From: Curtobacterium sp. MCJR17_020 | GTDB taxonomy: Bacteria > Actinomycetota > Actinomycetes > Actinomycetales > Microbacteriaceae | Direction: 5' to 3' | DNA: 64,000 nucleotides | Assembly: GCF_003234365.2 (NCBI RefSeq) | Contig: NZ_CP126260.1 | Span: 3,224,001 to 3,288,000 of the forward strand | The notes under the pieces: generated by a model | Database searches by the model: none | What the model saw: only the letters and a program-made list of their open reading frames with translations | Told to the model about the DNA's origin: nothing | Shown: one piece after another, positions 41,631 through 50,105 of the stretch | Position numbering within the stretch: position 1 is the stretch's first letter | Layout of the letters: each line of letters starts with the position of its first letter | Position numbers and translations under genes: made by a program

Positions 41631-42476
41631 TCAGCCGTCGCACTTCTCCCGCACCTTCCGCTCGATGAGCGCCGTTGCGATCGCATCAGCCGCGTGCGGA
41701 GTCTTCGCGAGCGCATGGACCACCGCAGTGACTTCGGCCGCGTTGGCGATGACCGCTCCCGACGCTCGCACTTCTCCGTTGATCCAGATCGATGCTCCTC
41801 TCCGCTGCCAGCTCACGGTGCGGGACGCTCCGGCGCCTGGCTCAAGCGCCCAATCGGCGTAGCGACAGAGATCGTCGAACGTAGACCAGACGCCGCCTGC
41901 CGCCGCGAACGACGACTCCCCGAGCGCCCACGGCTTGATCGCGCGACCGAAGAGCTTCGGCACTACCCGGTCTGCTGGAGCTGGCACGAGGACCGCCGAG
42001 CTGATCCCCGCCGGCTCGAGGACGTGCTGGCGCACAGCGGCGAACCAGTCGCCGTGCACCTCGTCGAGTACTGCGCCGAGGAGCGCGTACCCCAGGTTTG
42101 AGTACCCGAACTGGCTTCGGGGCGTGACCGGCCCCGCAGCTGCCAGGTCCAGAGGAACCCCGACAGCCTCTCGATACGGGTCGCCGAACAGTCGGTCGCG
42201 CATCGTGGCCGGAAGCCGTGGCAAACCCGAGGTGTGGTGCACGAGGTCAGCAACGGTCATGTCAGCGTCGGGCACACCGGGGAGGTAGTGCACGACAGGC
42301 CGGTCGACCTCGAGCGTGAGCCAGGCCGTCGCGCCGACGAGTCCCTTCGTGATGCTCCCCCACTCGAGCATCGAGGCGGTGGCGTACGGCCCGCGTGGCT
42401 CACGGACGGTTTGCCAGCCGTCCGCCGCGCGAAGACTCGCGCGCCAAAGCTCTTGGGGCTCACGCGGGCTCCGCAC
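41631..42476 (-). CDS. Serine hydrolase (beta-lactamase/class C, PBP-like)
   Basis: 281 residues, short for the family. The S-x-x-K motif is GSITKGL (about residues 41-44), Y-x-N is in FGYSNLGYALLG, and the HTSGLPR block is present. The third motif (K-T-G/H-x-G) is not clear; SWQRRGASIWING stands in its place. GTG 42476 has GGAGGAAGG upstream. Without a signal peptide it may be cytoplasmic or its N terminus is shortened. Its 3' end is 6 nt from mesD copy C. Confidence 0.75.
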   Translation of the reverse strand: MRSPREPQELWRASLRAADGWQTVREPRGPYATASMLEWGSITKGLVGATAWLTLEVDRPVVHYLPGVPDADMTVADLVHHTSGLPRLPATMRDRLFGDPYREAVGVPLDLAAAGPVTPRSQFGYSNLGYALLGAVLDEVHGDWFAAVRQHVLEPAGISSAVLVPAPADRVVPKLFGRAIKPWALGESSFAAAGGVWSTFDDLCRYADWALEPGAGASRTVSWQRRGASIWINGEVRASGAVIANAAEVTAVVHALAKTPHAADAIATALIERKVREKCDG

Positions 42477-42586
42477 CGGATCCCTTCCTCCGCAGAAGGG
42501 TCGTCAGGGGGTGTGCAGCGCCGTTCCGCCGTGACCGGACTCGGCGCTGGCGGCTCGGGACATCACCGCTCACCATGCGGTGAGAA

Positions 42587-42895
42587 TCAGGCGTCGTCAT
42601 CGAGGTACCGGAACCTCTGTCGCCGCCCGCGGAGCCGAACGGCGAACCACGACACCGGACCGACGAAGGGAACGAAGAGGACGACGAGAGCCCAGCCGAG
42701 CAAATGCCATCCCGTCGGTGACGCGGCTCTGATCAGCGACGCGAGAGCTGCAAGGGCAAGCAACAGCCCGAAGGTGCAGACGCTCATCGCGGCGCCATCC
42801 AACACTGTCGGGACGAGAGGGCTCACGCCCAGTCCTCCGTCGGATTCGACATTCCGTCCGCTCCCCTCTCGGCGACAACACAGCATCCGAAACAT
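42587..42895 (-). CDS. PLDc_N-type small membrane protein
   Basis: 102 residues from ATG 42895, or 66 from ATG 42787. Two membrane helices; LGWALVVLFVPFVGPVSWFA is the PLDc_N pattern (P-x-x-G-P-x-x-W/Y) seen in cardiolipin synthase N termini and in small immunity-like proteins. The basic C-terminal end reads RLRGRRQRFRYLDDDA. The shorter start gives the usual family N terminus. Function unknown. Confidence 0.6.
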   Translation of the reverse strand: MFRMLCCRREGSGRNVESDGGLGVSPLVPTVLDGAAMSVCTFGLLLALAALASLIRAASPTGWHLLGWALVVLFVPFVGPVSWFAVRLRGRRQRFRYLDDDA

Positions 42896-42930
42896 TGCCG
42901 TTCATACATCAGCACAGTAGCGTCGAACTC

Positions 42931-43284
42931 ATGGATGAGGCAATGGTGTTCGCGCTAGCTCTCGAGGTCGGTACCGCGGTACTCGTGACCTGGCTGACCT
43001 GGAGAGCCGCGAACGGGTCGCTGGCTCGGAACGATCTCGCCGGCATCCGGACCCGGATCACCATGTCCAGCGATGCGGCCTGGCGGATCGGGCATCATGC
43101 GGCGCTGCGTCCCACAATCATCAGCGGGACGATCACCGCGGCGTGGTGCCTGGCCAGCATCGGCCTTGCTCCTCTCCGCCATCCGGTCTCGGTACTCGTG
43201 GCCGCAGGAGTACTCGTCGGCGGCGCACTCCTGTCGATTCCGGTGGCGCACCGTGCCATCCGTCGAGCCTCCCTCGAGAGCTGA
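42931..43284 (+). CDS. SdpI-domain membrane protein
   Basis: 117 residues with three membrane helices. LAGIRTRITMSSDAAWRIGH is the G-I-R-T-x-x-T-x-S-x-x-x-W motif of the SdpI family, which in Bacillus gives immunity to the SDP toxin. Here it lacks the DUF1648 half, which exists alone at 34602. It is 6.9 kb from the end of the toxin operon and read in the same direction. A second immunity gene for the paired toxins is possible but unproven. Confidence 0.72.
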   Translation: MDEAMVFALALEVGTAVLVTWLTWRAANGSLARNDLAGIRTRITMSSDAAWRIGHHAALRPTIISGTITAAWCLASIGLAPLRHPVSVLVAAGVLVGGALLSIPVAHRAIRRASLES

Positions 43285-43323
43285 TCGCGAAGTCGTCTCT
43301 CCCGGGTCTGCCTGCCACGCGCC

Positions 43324-43365
43324 GGACGGGAGGCACGGTGCCAGCTGGCACCGTGCCTCCTGTCC
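43324..43365. terminator. 42-bp palindrome (family B)
   Basis: GGACGGGAGGCACGGTGCC is mirrored around AGCT by GGCACCGTGCCTCCTGTCC with one mismatch. It lies 40 nt after the SdpI-domain gene and 49 nt before PRC-barrel copy 2. Confidence 0.75.
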
Positions 43366-43413
43366 AAACACGCGTTGCCGTGAAGCGTCAGGCGCACGGC
43401 GTTGACTACGCCC

Positions 43414-43839
43414 ATGATCTCCAAGAGCCTCATCCATCAGGTCGAGAGCGCGACGGTCCGGGATCGCGACGGCGCGATGGTCGGCAAGTTGACGCAAGTG
43501 TTCCCCTCCGACGAGGACGGAAGCGCTGCCTACGTCAGCGTCGCGACGGGAATGCTCGGGAGGCACCAGGCGCTCGTCCCGGTCGAGGACGCCACCTTCG
43601 ACGGTACGGATCTGCACGTCGGGTACACGAAGAACGCAATCAAGGGCGCGCCATCCCTCGGAGTCGGACAGACCCTGTCCCCTGCCGAGGCGAACGCCGT
43701 CCGTAAGCACTTCGGGCTGTCTGCCGCTGGCGCAGCGACCGGGGACATGGGCGACCCGCACGAGAACCTCGATCAGTCCGGGACAGGTCCGGCAGGCGCG
43801 GACGACACCGAGGGCGCTGGGACGACGCCGGCGGCCTGA
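43414..43839 (+). CDS. PRC-barrel domain protein, copy 2
   Basis: 141 residues, same length as copy 1 and about 80% identical: SATVRDRDGAMVGKLTQVFP, GRHQALVPVEDATFDGTDLH, EANAVRKHFGLSAAGAATGD. The upstream GGCGTTGACTACG is shared with copy 1, so the duplication includes the control region. ATG 43414 is used; TTG 43402 is in frame in both copies and cannot be excluded. Confidence 0.75.
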   Translation: MISKSLIHQVESATVRDRDGAMVGKLTQVFPSDEDGSAAYVSVATGMLGRHQALVPVEDATFDGTDLHVGYTKNAIKGAPSLGVGQTLSPAEANAVRKHFGLSAAGAATGDMGDPHENLDQSGTGPAGADDTEGAGTTPAA

Positions 43840-43943
43840 CTGTGCCCGGGGGGCGGCCTTTGCGTAGATCACACGTGCGAGCGCCCCCCGTGCCATAAGA
43901 AGTCTTAGGCGAGCGTGCGCCGGCGTCTCAACAGACGATGGCG

Positions 43944-45174
43944 GTTTCAAGGGGTCGTTGCAACGGGTGGTTGTTTCGGGTCCGAGAGTAGCTGCTCGAA
44001 TGCTTCTGCAGGGCTGCGGTAGTCGAGGGTCTTGCGGGGGCGGCCGTTGAGTTCGGAAGCGACTTCGAGGAGCCGTTCCGGGCTGTGGACGCTGAGGTCG
44101 GTGGACTTCGGGAAGTACTGCCGGAGCAGTCCGTTGGTGTTCTCGTTCGAGCCGCGCTGCCACGGCTTGTGCGGGTCGCAGAAGTAGATCGCGAGGTCCG
44201 TGGCGAGAGTGATGTCTTTGTGACGGGCAAGCTCGGTCCCCTGATCCCACGTCAACGAGCGCCGCAGATGCTCCGGCAGGCTCTGAATGGTGGGGATCAT
44301 CGCGTCACGGACCGCGTCGGCACTGTGCCCGTTGGGCAAATGCAGCAGCATCACGTACCGGGTGGTGCGTTCGACGAGGGTGCCGATCGCGCTTCTGGCG
44401 TTGATACCGACGATCAAATCGCCTTCCCAGTGGCCGGGAACGGCCCGGTCGTCGGCCTCAGCGGGGCGTTCACTGATCAGGATCATGTCGCGGATCTTCG
44501 ACCACGACGCTTGCCGACGTTCACCGCGGTGCCGGCGGAGGGCTCGGCCGGTGCGGAGGTGTTTGTGCAGGTCAGCGCGCAGGTGGCCACGGCCCTGCAC
44601 GAAGAGGGACTGGTAGATCGTCTCGTGGGACACGTGCATCTCCGGCCGGTCGGGGAATGTCCTAGCCAGGTCATCACGGATCTGCTCCGGGGACCAGTTC
44701 CGCACCAACCGCAGCTCGACCTGCAGAGCGAGCTCCAGCCGGTCGAGTTTCCGCGGTTTCGGGCGTCGCGCACGAGCACGGCATTGCTTCTCAGCCGAGT
44801 ACGGCCGGTAGGTTCCGCCAGCCGCGGCGTTCCTGGTGAGCTCGCGGCTGATCGTCGACGGCGACCGACCGAGTGCTTTGGCGATCGCGCGCACGCCCTC
44901 ACCGTCCTGGCGTAGGTCTGCGATCTGGAGCCGCTCTTCTTGGCTGAGGTACCTGTCGGAGCGGGGCGTGTGGGCGAACGGGTTCCGTCCGCCGGCTGCT
45001 TTGACCCATCGATATCCCTGACGTCGGTCCACGCCGACAGCATCACAGGCCGCCGTACGCCCAAGGCCCCGTCTCAATAGCTCCCAGAACCGCGCCTCTC
45101 GGGCACGGTGTTCCAGCCTCGATCCCATCTGCAACACTCCAAATCACGGTGGTGTTGCAACGACCGGCTGAACC
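43944..45174 (-). mobile_element. IS30-family insertion sequence
   Basis: Terminal inverted repeats of the form TTCA-N3-GGTCGTTGCAAC occur at 43946-43964 and, inverted, near 45154-45172; IS30 itself has the same TTCA-N3-GGTC pattern. The exact outer ends are uncertain by a few bases and the 2-3 bp target duplication could not be fixed. It contains one transposase gene read leftwards. Confidence 0.75.
43947..45137 (-). CDS. IS30 family transposase
   Basis: 396 residues. An N-terminal HTH, then the IS30 hallmark LSQEERLQIADLRQDGEGVR with AIAKALGRSPSTISRELTRN, and a DDE core: VPGHWEGDLIVG (first Asp), SLTWDQGTELARH (second Asp) and QRGSNENTNGLLRQYFPKST (Glu). All three acidic residues are intact, so the protein should be active. 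The stop codon lies in the left inverted repeat. Confidence 0.92.
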   Translation of the reverse strand: MLQMGSRLEHRAREARFWELLRRGLGRTAACDAVGVDRRQGYRWVKAAGGRNPFAHTPRSDRYLSQEERLQIADLRQDGEGVRAIAKALGRSPSTISRELTRNAAAGGTYRPYSAEKQCRARARRPKPRKLDRLELALQVELRLVRNWSPEQIRDDLARTFPDRPEMHVSHETIYQSLFVQGRGHLRADLHKHLRTGRALRRHRGERRQASWSKIRDMILISERPAEADDRAVPGHWEGDLIVGINARSAIGTLVERTTRYVMLLHLPNGHSADAVRDAMIPTIQSLPEHLRRSLTWDQGTELARHKDITLATDLAIYFCDPHKPWQRGSNENTNGLLRQYFPKSTDLSVHSPERLLEVASELNGRPRKTLDYRSPAEAFEQLLSDPKQPPVATTP

Positions 45175-45367
45175 CAAGGATCTTCTGACGAGACAGCGGT
45201 CGCCCTCTAGTCGCAGGCGCACGAACGCACTCGTCGCCACCGTGGTCGTGATGCTCGCTGCTGTCAGTCCGAAGTCGGGCGCCACGATTCCTCTGTGGGC
45301 GTTCGTCCTCGTGATCGTGGTGATCGTCGCTGTCGGACTCACGATGTTTCTTCGCCGCAAGCGCTGA
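45173..45367 (+). pseudogene. 3' remnant of a small membrane protein gene cut by IS30
   Basis: The frame enters from the IS30 right end without a start codon and reads two membrane helices (ALVATVVVMLAAVSPKSG and FVLVIVVIVAVGLTMFL) ending RRKR. The 5' part was probably lost when IS30 inserted. The identity of the original gene is unknown. A short intact gene starting from GTG 45149 inside the IS end is less likely. Confidence 0.4.
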
Positions 45368-45543
45368 CTGTCCTTTGGAGAGCTGGGGCGTCTCGTTCGG
45401 TAGCGGATCGCCTACCGAGAAGGCCGGAACGTCGGCGAAGGGCGACAAGATATTCGACCGACTCGAGCGATGAGCGCACTGCCAGGAGGCCTGGCGAGCC
45501 CACATCGGCGACGCGCTGCGGGTCGGTCGACAGCTGGCGCGGG

Positions 45544-46242
45544 TCAGTCTTCGAAGGGGTCCTCGAGGTGGGTCAGGAAGCGCTGCCCGAAGTCTGAGAT
45601 GACGTGCAGCGACTGGTTCGGGTTGTGCGTGACGCCGTCGAATGCGTCTCGGTACCGCTGGGCGACATCGGTCGTCTCCTCAGCGAGGCCGAGCGTGACG
45701 AGCCGATTGATGCGCGGGCTCAGGGGCCCAAGTTCGGGTGCGAGCCGGTCGTTGGTGTCGCTGTCGCCGTAGCTCAGGCCGTAGACATGCGAGTGCTGCG
45801 AGAGCTCGAGGAGGAGCACGAGGTCGCGCGGCATGAGCCGGTCAAGGGCGTCGTCGAAGTCGTCAAAGTCGGCCGCGTCCGGTGAGTCGGCGTTGGCGCC
45901 GCGGCTCATGAGTGCATGACGCAGCAGCCGGCGCTTGTCCTCCGTGCCGGCCTCAAGGAGTTTCCGTGCGGTGCTGTTGGTCGCGGCGATGAACGCGTCG
46001 TCCGCGGCGAGCTCCTCGAACCGTCCGTGCACCTTGGCGCTGAGGCGAGTGAGGTCCGCCTGCAGCTGCTCGAGGACGGCCGCGTTCCGCCGACCGGCGG
46101 CCGAGCCAAGCATGCGCGAGGTCAGCGTTCCGAGGAACGGGAGCGGGCTCATCGCGAGCTCGAGCAGCAAGCCGCCGGCGTCTTCGACGACATCCTTCGA
46201 CTGCTCGCTCAGCCGCTTGCCGTCGGAGAACTCGTCGGACAC
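45544..46242 (-). CDS. Unrecognised helical protein
   Basis: 232 residues from GTG 46242; the longer open frame upstream looks non-coding. Charged and helical: KRLSEQSKDVVEDAGGLLLE, a hydrophobic AMSPLPFLGTLTSRMLGSAAG that could touch the membrane, then FEELAADDAFIAATNSTARK and RINRLVTLGLAEETTD near the C terminus. The overall order (amphipathic start, small-residue hydrophobic patch, DUF4393-like tail) is reminiscent of DUF4393, but I am not sure. It stands at the left edge of the SEFIR/KAP region. Confidence 0.5.
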   Translation of the reverse strand: MSDEFSDGKRLSEQSKDVVEDAGGLLLELAMSPLPFLGTLTSRMLGSAAGRRNAAVLEQLQADLTRLSAKVHGRFEELAADDAFIAATNSTARKLLEAGTEDKRRLLRHALMSRGANADSPDAADFDDFDDALDRLMPRDLVLLLELSQHSHVYGLSYGDSDTNDRLAPELGPLSPRINRLVTLGLAEETTDVAQRYRDAFDGVTHNPNQSLHVISDFGQRFLTHLEDPFED

Positions 46243-46473
46243 GCTGTGACGTCCCAAGTGGTGATCGCTCTCGTGGTGGTGCTGCGCGGAGGGGGCCGAA
46301 CGAGTATCTCGCGTCCGCGTCGCGACGATCGCAGCAGGGCCGTGCCGGTGCATAGGAAGAAGCGGATCCCAAGCAGGAAGGACAGCCATGCCGGAGCGCG
46401 CCACAAGAGAAGGCTCCTGATGCCGATCGGTCAGCGGGACAGGTGCCTGAGTCCGAGGCTGACGACGCAGGGG

Positions 46474-46665
46474 TCAAGAGGATGCAGGCGTGGTGATGGC
46501 GTAGGCGATGGTGGCAGTCATGATGAGCCCGGCCGCGCAGAAAGTTCCGATCGCTCGACGAGACATTGACCGGCTTGCTCGGACGTCCCTGAGAGTGAGG
46601 ACGATCGCGGCGGTCGCCACCACGCATCCGACGGCAACTCCCACCAGGATCACTGCTCGCATCAT
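46474..46665 (-). CDS. Small two-helix membrane protein
   Basis: 63 residues from ATG 46665: helix AVILVGVAVGCVVATAAIVL, a basic loop RDVRASRSMSRRAIG, then helix CAAGLIMTATIAYAIT. Composition and topology fit a real small membrane protein. It is 137 nt downstream of the SEFIR gene on the same strand. No family recognised. Confidence 0.45.
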   Translation of the reverse strand: MMRAVILVGVAVGCVVATAAIVLTLRDVRASRSMSRRAIGTFCAAGLIMTATIAYAITTPASS

Positions 46666-46802
46666 CTGTTGACCGTAACGGCTCGACGATCAGGGAAACG
46701 GATAGTGCCCACGACTGAGCCGAACCCCGTCCGGTTCCCCATTCGGGGCGCGCTGGGAGTCTCGTGGCTTGCCTACACACCAGTGGTGTTTTAGCCGAAC
46801 CG

Positions 46803-47828
46803 TCATGCGTCTTGTTCAACCCTGGGCGGTAGATCGTCAGGCGTAAGAGTGGCGCCGCGGTCGGCAGCGATGACGTAGCGCAGCTGAGCCACGGCTTCGA
46901 AGCCGTTAAAGCCCGGCCGGAAGACCACGTCATCGTGCGTGAGGAGCGCCCAATAGCCCTCGCGGTTGACCATGACCAACGCGTCGCCGGGAGCGGTTAC
47001 CTCCACTCGGTTAGACATTGGCAGGGCGGCGAGGTCGACGAACGCCTTCGTTTGGTCTGCATCCGCGGTGATCAGGCCGATGTTGCCGATCCGATCGTTG
47101 TAGTGGCGCACACGCTTCTCTCCGCCCGGTCGGGGACCGCCGCCAGACAGGTACTCCATCTGGAGCTCAAAGCGGGCCTCATCGCTTCCGATGGCGAAGT
47201 GGCCAGAGTTCTCGTTTAGGTTCACCTCGATCGCCGCGCTGGTCCGCCCGTCGTGCCAACGAGCGGGATCGTTCCGGATCGCAGTCCTGGCTTGTGCTTC
47301 GGTTGCACCGACGAACGGGTTACGTCCCAACGCAGGAGCAACTTCGATTGGGACTCCGTGTAGTTCGCGGAGCAGCCGCTCATAGGCGTACTCGTGATCG
47401 TCCCGGAAGTCAATCCATTGTCTGCCGTCCAGGTATGCGGGTGGGACAGGCTGCCCCGCCACAGTCCCAGAGTCCGGGACGACAGGGATTACTCGATTGC
47501 CTCCTAGGTCGCGGTAGACGGTCGGGGAGACGATGGTCGTCTCCGTGCCAACACCAGAAGGCTGCTCGCCGCGATTGTCTGCCTTCGGGCCGTAATCATC
47601 GGAGAGCACGACTAGAACTCGGGCCGACGGAGCGCGATACCGCTCCATGAACAAGTTGAGATCGTGTCCGAGACGCACGTCCCAACGGTCGAGATGGACG
47701 TCAACTCCATTGGCACGCAACCGCCGAGCTAGCTCCGCAACCCAGACGACATGCTCTTCGGAGGCCCAGGAATACGAAACGAAGGCAACCGGCGGGTCGG
47801 GCTGCTCTGAAGCTGGAAAAGTGTGCAC
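46803..47828 (-). CDS. SEFIR/TIR-like domain protein, putative defence
   Basis: 341 residues from GTG 47828. Residues 12-150 are a SEFIR domain (TIR relative): AFVSYSWASEEHVVWVAELA, RRLRANGVDVHLDRWDV and LGHDLNLFMERY, then RVLVVLSDDYG. The C-terminal 170 residues form an unrecognised domain (VPIEVAPALGRNPFVG, MEYLSGGGPRPGGEKRVRHY) that may sense a signal. Bacterial SEFIR and TIR proteins are used in signalling and phage defence, often through NAD cleavage. A KAP NTPase gene lies upstream on the same strand. Confidence 0.7.
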   Translation of the reverse strand: MHTFPASEQPDPPVAFVSYSWASEEHVVWVAELARRLRANGVDVHLDRWDVRLGHDLNLFMERYRAPSARVLVVLSDDYGPKADNRGEQPSGVGTETTIVSPTVYRDLGGNRVIPVVPDSGTVAGQPVPPAYLDGRQWIDFRDDHEYAYERLLRELHGVPIEVAPALGRNPFVGATEAQARTAIRNDPARWHDGRTSAAIEVNLNENSGHFAIGSDEARFELQMEYLSGGGPRPGGEKRVRHYNDRIGNIGLITADADQTKAFVDLAALPMSNRVEVTAPGDALVMVNREGYWALLTHDDVVFRPGFNGFEAVAQLRYVIAADRGATLTPDDLPPRVEQDA

Positions 47829-47950
47829 ATCTAAGTGTGGCCGCCAGCGAGACCACGACGAGCCTGAACGCGCCGGGTCACCTCACCCGACGTCCGGAGC
47901 AGGATCGGGTTGTGAGACGTCTCACGGACCGGCGGATGACCGCCTCCGAG

Positions 47951-48112
47951 TCAGTCGCTCTCGAACCAGGCGTCGCATAGCCGGCTGAGTTCGTCCGGCC
48001 GCCAGAGATAGATGTCAACGGTGTCGGTGTCGTCGATGTACCAGCCAAGCCGAACAGCTCCGAGGTCGGTGGCAAGGACGACTACGTCTTCTTCGTCGAC
48101 CGGGGCGGAGGG
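47951..48112 (-). pseudogene. Fragment of a small conserved protein, no start codon
   Basis: The leftward frame reads VIPSAPVDEEDVVVLATDLG, then GWYIDDTDTVDIYLWRPDEL and ends DAWFESD. It looks strongly coding, but a stop lies just upstream and no ATG, GTG or TTG precedes the conserved part, so the 5' end is lost. Family not recognised. It lies between the SEFIR and KAP genes. Confidence 0.4.
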
Positions 48113-48225
48113 GATGACAGCAAGTGCGACGGAGGCCCTTCAGGAAATCGCGAACGATCGGGGTAAAGCCGGGCGGCGTGTGGTCGCGTCGATCAAGCGT
48201 GTTCCGGTTCGCCGTCCTGCAGTTC

Positions 48226-49842
48226 TCAGCCCTGAAACCCGCGTTCGGCGGGCCGACGCCAACCGGGTGAAGACTGCAGTGCGCGCACCATGTACTCCAG
48301 TGCTAGATCCCTCGTGTCGTCATCGAGGACGAGTGTCTTCGAGAAATTTCCGGCTCTGCCACCTGAACCCGCTGTGAAGCGCTCCAGATCGGCATCGTCA
48401 ATGTGCAACCAGTCCGGGAAGAACAAGCGGAGGCCGATTCGCTCATAACCGTCGACTCGTAGGAACGCCCTGGTGCCGATCTTGAAGACGATGTACTGCT
48501 GTCGTGCGATCCACATGGCACCGCGACTGCCGAGCTTGTCGCAGACCCACTTGAACCACTCCTGATGGGGCTCAGCGATCTCGTACTGATACTGCCCACT
48601 TTCGGTTTCGTCGACGACCGGGTCGGACTCGGACTGCGCCGGTGCTGAGGCCGTGGTCTGCGAGTACTTCATCGCAGCGAGGACCTGGCCGCGCGAGAGC
48701 TCTGGCGGCAGCACCGCCGCGACGTACTCGGACAGGCCAGGGACCTTGGCGAACGACGCCAAGTCCGCGTCGAAGTCGCCGAGCAGATCGTTGTCGGGGT
48801 TGGCCAGGAGCGCGCGGTGCAGATCCTTGAACTGCGCGGGCCAACGCAGTTGGAGTCCGGTCACCGCGATCAGAGTAGACCTGTCCGTCGCTTCGGCCGA
48901 ACCAGCGCCGAGGATGTGCTGTGCCACCAACATGCTGTTGACGAGTCGCTTCACTTGACGAGGGTTCGTCCGGAGAGCAAGGTGGACGACCCGCTCGAGC
49001 GTTGCCTGGTCCTCGGCATCGAGTCCGAGCATGGTGTCCCATCCTCGAACGACTTCGTTGATTACGGAGGCGCCGCGGTCGACCTCTGGGATCCAGAACG
49101 GGATCTGGATGATCTTCTCGATGAAGAGCGCTGCGTCGACCGACGGGTACCGCAGGCGGATCGCATCGACGAGCACCTCGTAGTCGAGGGCCAACACGAA
49201 AACGAATCCTTGGACGTCCGTGAGGAAGTGGACGGCTTCGAGGATGTCTACGATCGTGTCGGGCGGGCACCGGTCAAGGTCGTCAACGAGCACGACGATC
49301 CGCTGGTTCGCTTTCGTCAGGTCATCTCCCAGCTCTCGGAGCCGGTCATGGGGCACCTCGACGTATCGGCGTTCGATCGGTTCCCGAGCGGCTCGCGACA
49401 CCGCGGTCACGGCGTTGCCGATCGCGGCGCCCGAGATCGAACCGAATGGCGTCGGGAGGGTGAGCTCTGCAGTGATCGCGCGGAGCCCACGGGCGAACCC
49501 CTTCCAGAAAGGCTCAGATTTCCCTTCGACCACACGGTCGATCTCGTGTAGCAGCGGCACGAGCACGTTCGGATTACGTGCGTACCGCCACGCATCGAAG
49601 CTCGCCACCGGGAGGTCTTTGTTTGCGATAGCGTCCTCGAGCGCTCGGAGGATGGAAGATTTCCCAACGCCCCACGCCCCGTAGATACCGACCGTGTAGC
49701 GCGCCGGGTCCCCGTTTCGGACGACGGCCGCGAGCGCATCGACGTACTTGTCGTAGCCGAGACCGAGTTCTTTTGTCGGCTGATCGACCACAATCTTGAG
49801 ATCGCGATGGACGGGAACGGTGCTCAGCGATGCGTCGACCAT
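48226..49842 (-). CDS. KAP family P-loop NTPase, putative phage defence
   Basis: 538 residues. KAP domain: Walker A YGAWGVGKSSILRALEDAI near residue 55, Walker B RIVVLVDDLDRCPPDTIVDI near 190, and TNPRQVKRLVNSMLVAQ, the R-x-V-K-R motif of KAP proteins. The pair of membrane helices often inserted in KAP is reduced to a hydrophobic region near 125-150. The last 150 residues (ARQQYIVFKIGTRAFLRVDG, RLFFPDWLHI) are a separate beta-rich domain, perhaps DUF5655-like. KAP NTPases such as PifA exclude phages. ATG 49842. Confidence 0.8.
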   Translation of the reverse strand: MVDASLSTVPVHRDLKIVVDQPTKELGLGYDKYVDALAAVVRNGDPARYTVGIYGAWGVGKSSILRALEDAIANKDLPVASFDAWRYARNPNVLVPLLHEIDRVVEGKSEPFWKGFARGLRAITAELTLPTPFGSISGAAIGNAVTAVSRAAREPIERRYVEVPHDRLRELGDDLTKANQRIVVLVDDLDRCPPDTIVDILEAVHFLTDVQGFVFVLALDYEVLVDAIRLRYPSVDAALFIEKIIQIPFWIPEVDRGASVINEVVRGWDTMLGLDAEDQATLERVVHLALRTNPRQVKRLVNSMLVAQHILGAGSAEATDRSTLIAVTGLQLRWPAQFKDLHRALLANPDNDLLGDFDADLASFAKVPGLSEYVAAVLPPELSRGQVLAAMKYSQTTASAPAQSESDPVVDETESGQYQYEIAEPHQEWFKWVCDKLGSRGAMWIARQQYIVFKIGTRAFLRVDGYERIGLRLFFPDWLHIDDADLERFTAGSGGRAGNFSKTLVLDDDTRDLALEYMVRALQSSPGWRRPAERGFQG

Positions 49843-50105
49843 TTCTCAAACACTGCTTGACCGTCTGCCGGCTGTCAACCACCTCGAACGGGGGACGGAC
49901 ATGGTGTCAGGGAACATGAGTGGCGCGTGCACCGCGCCAAGGAAACCGTGTTCTAAGCCGTCAACGACAAATGTCTCCCTGCGACCGAATCGGACTAGAG
50001 AGCTTGGGTGCGGGAATAAGAGCGAGAGGAACTTCAACGGCGAATTCAGGCGGTGCTTGACGACGAGTAGACCGCTGCTCAGAGTCGCGGGGATCGCCCA
50101 CTAAG

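Noticed and set aside
31690..45543. Island carrying its own integrase or conjugation genes
   Set aside because: No tyrosine or serine recombinase, relaxase or type IV secretion gene was found; only IS481 and IS30 transposases are present.
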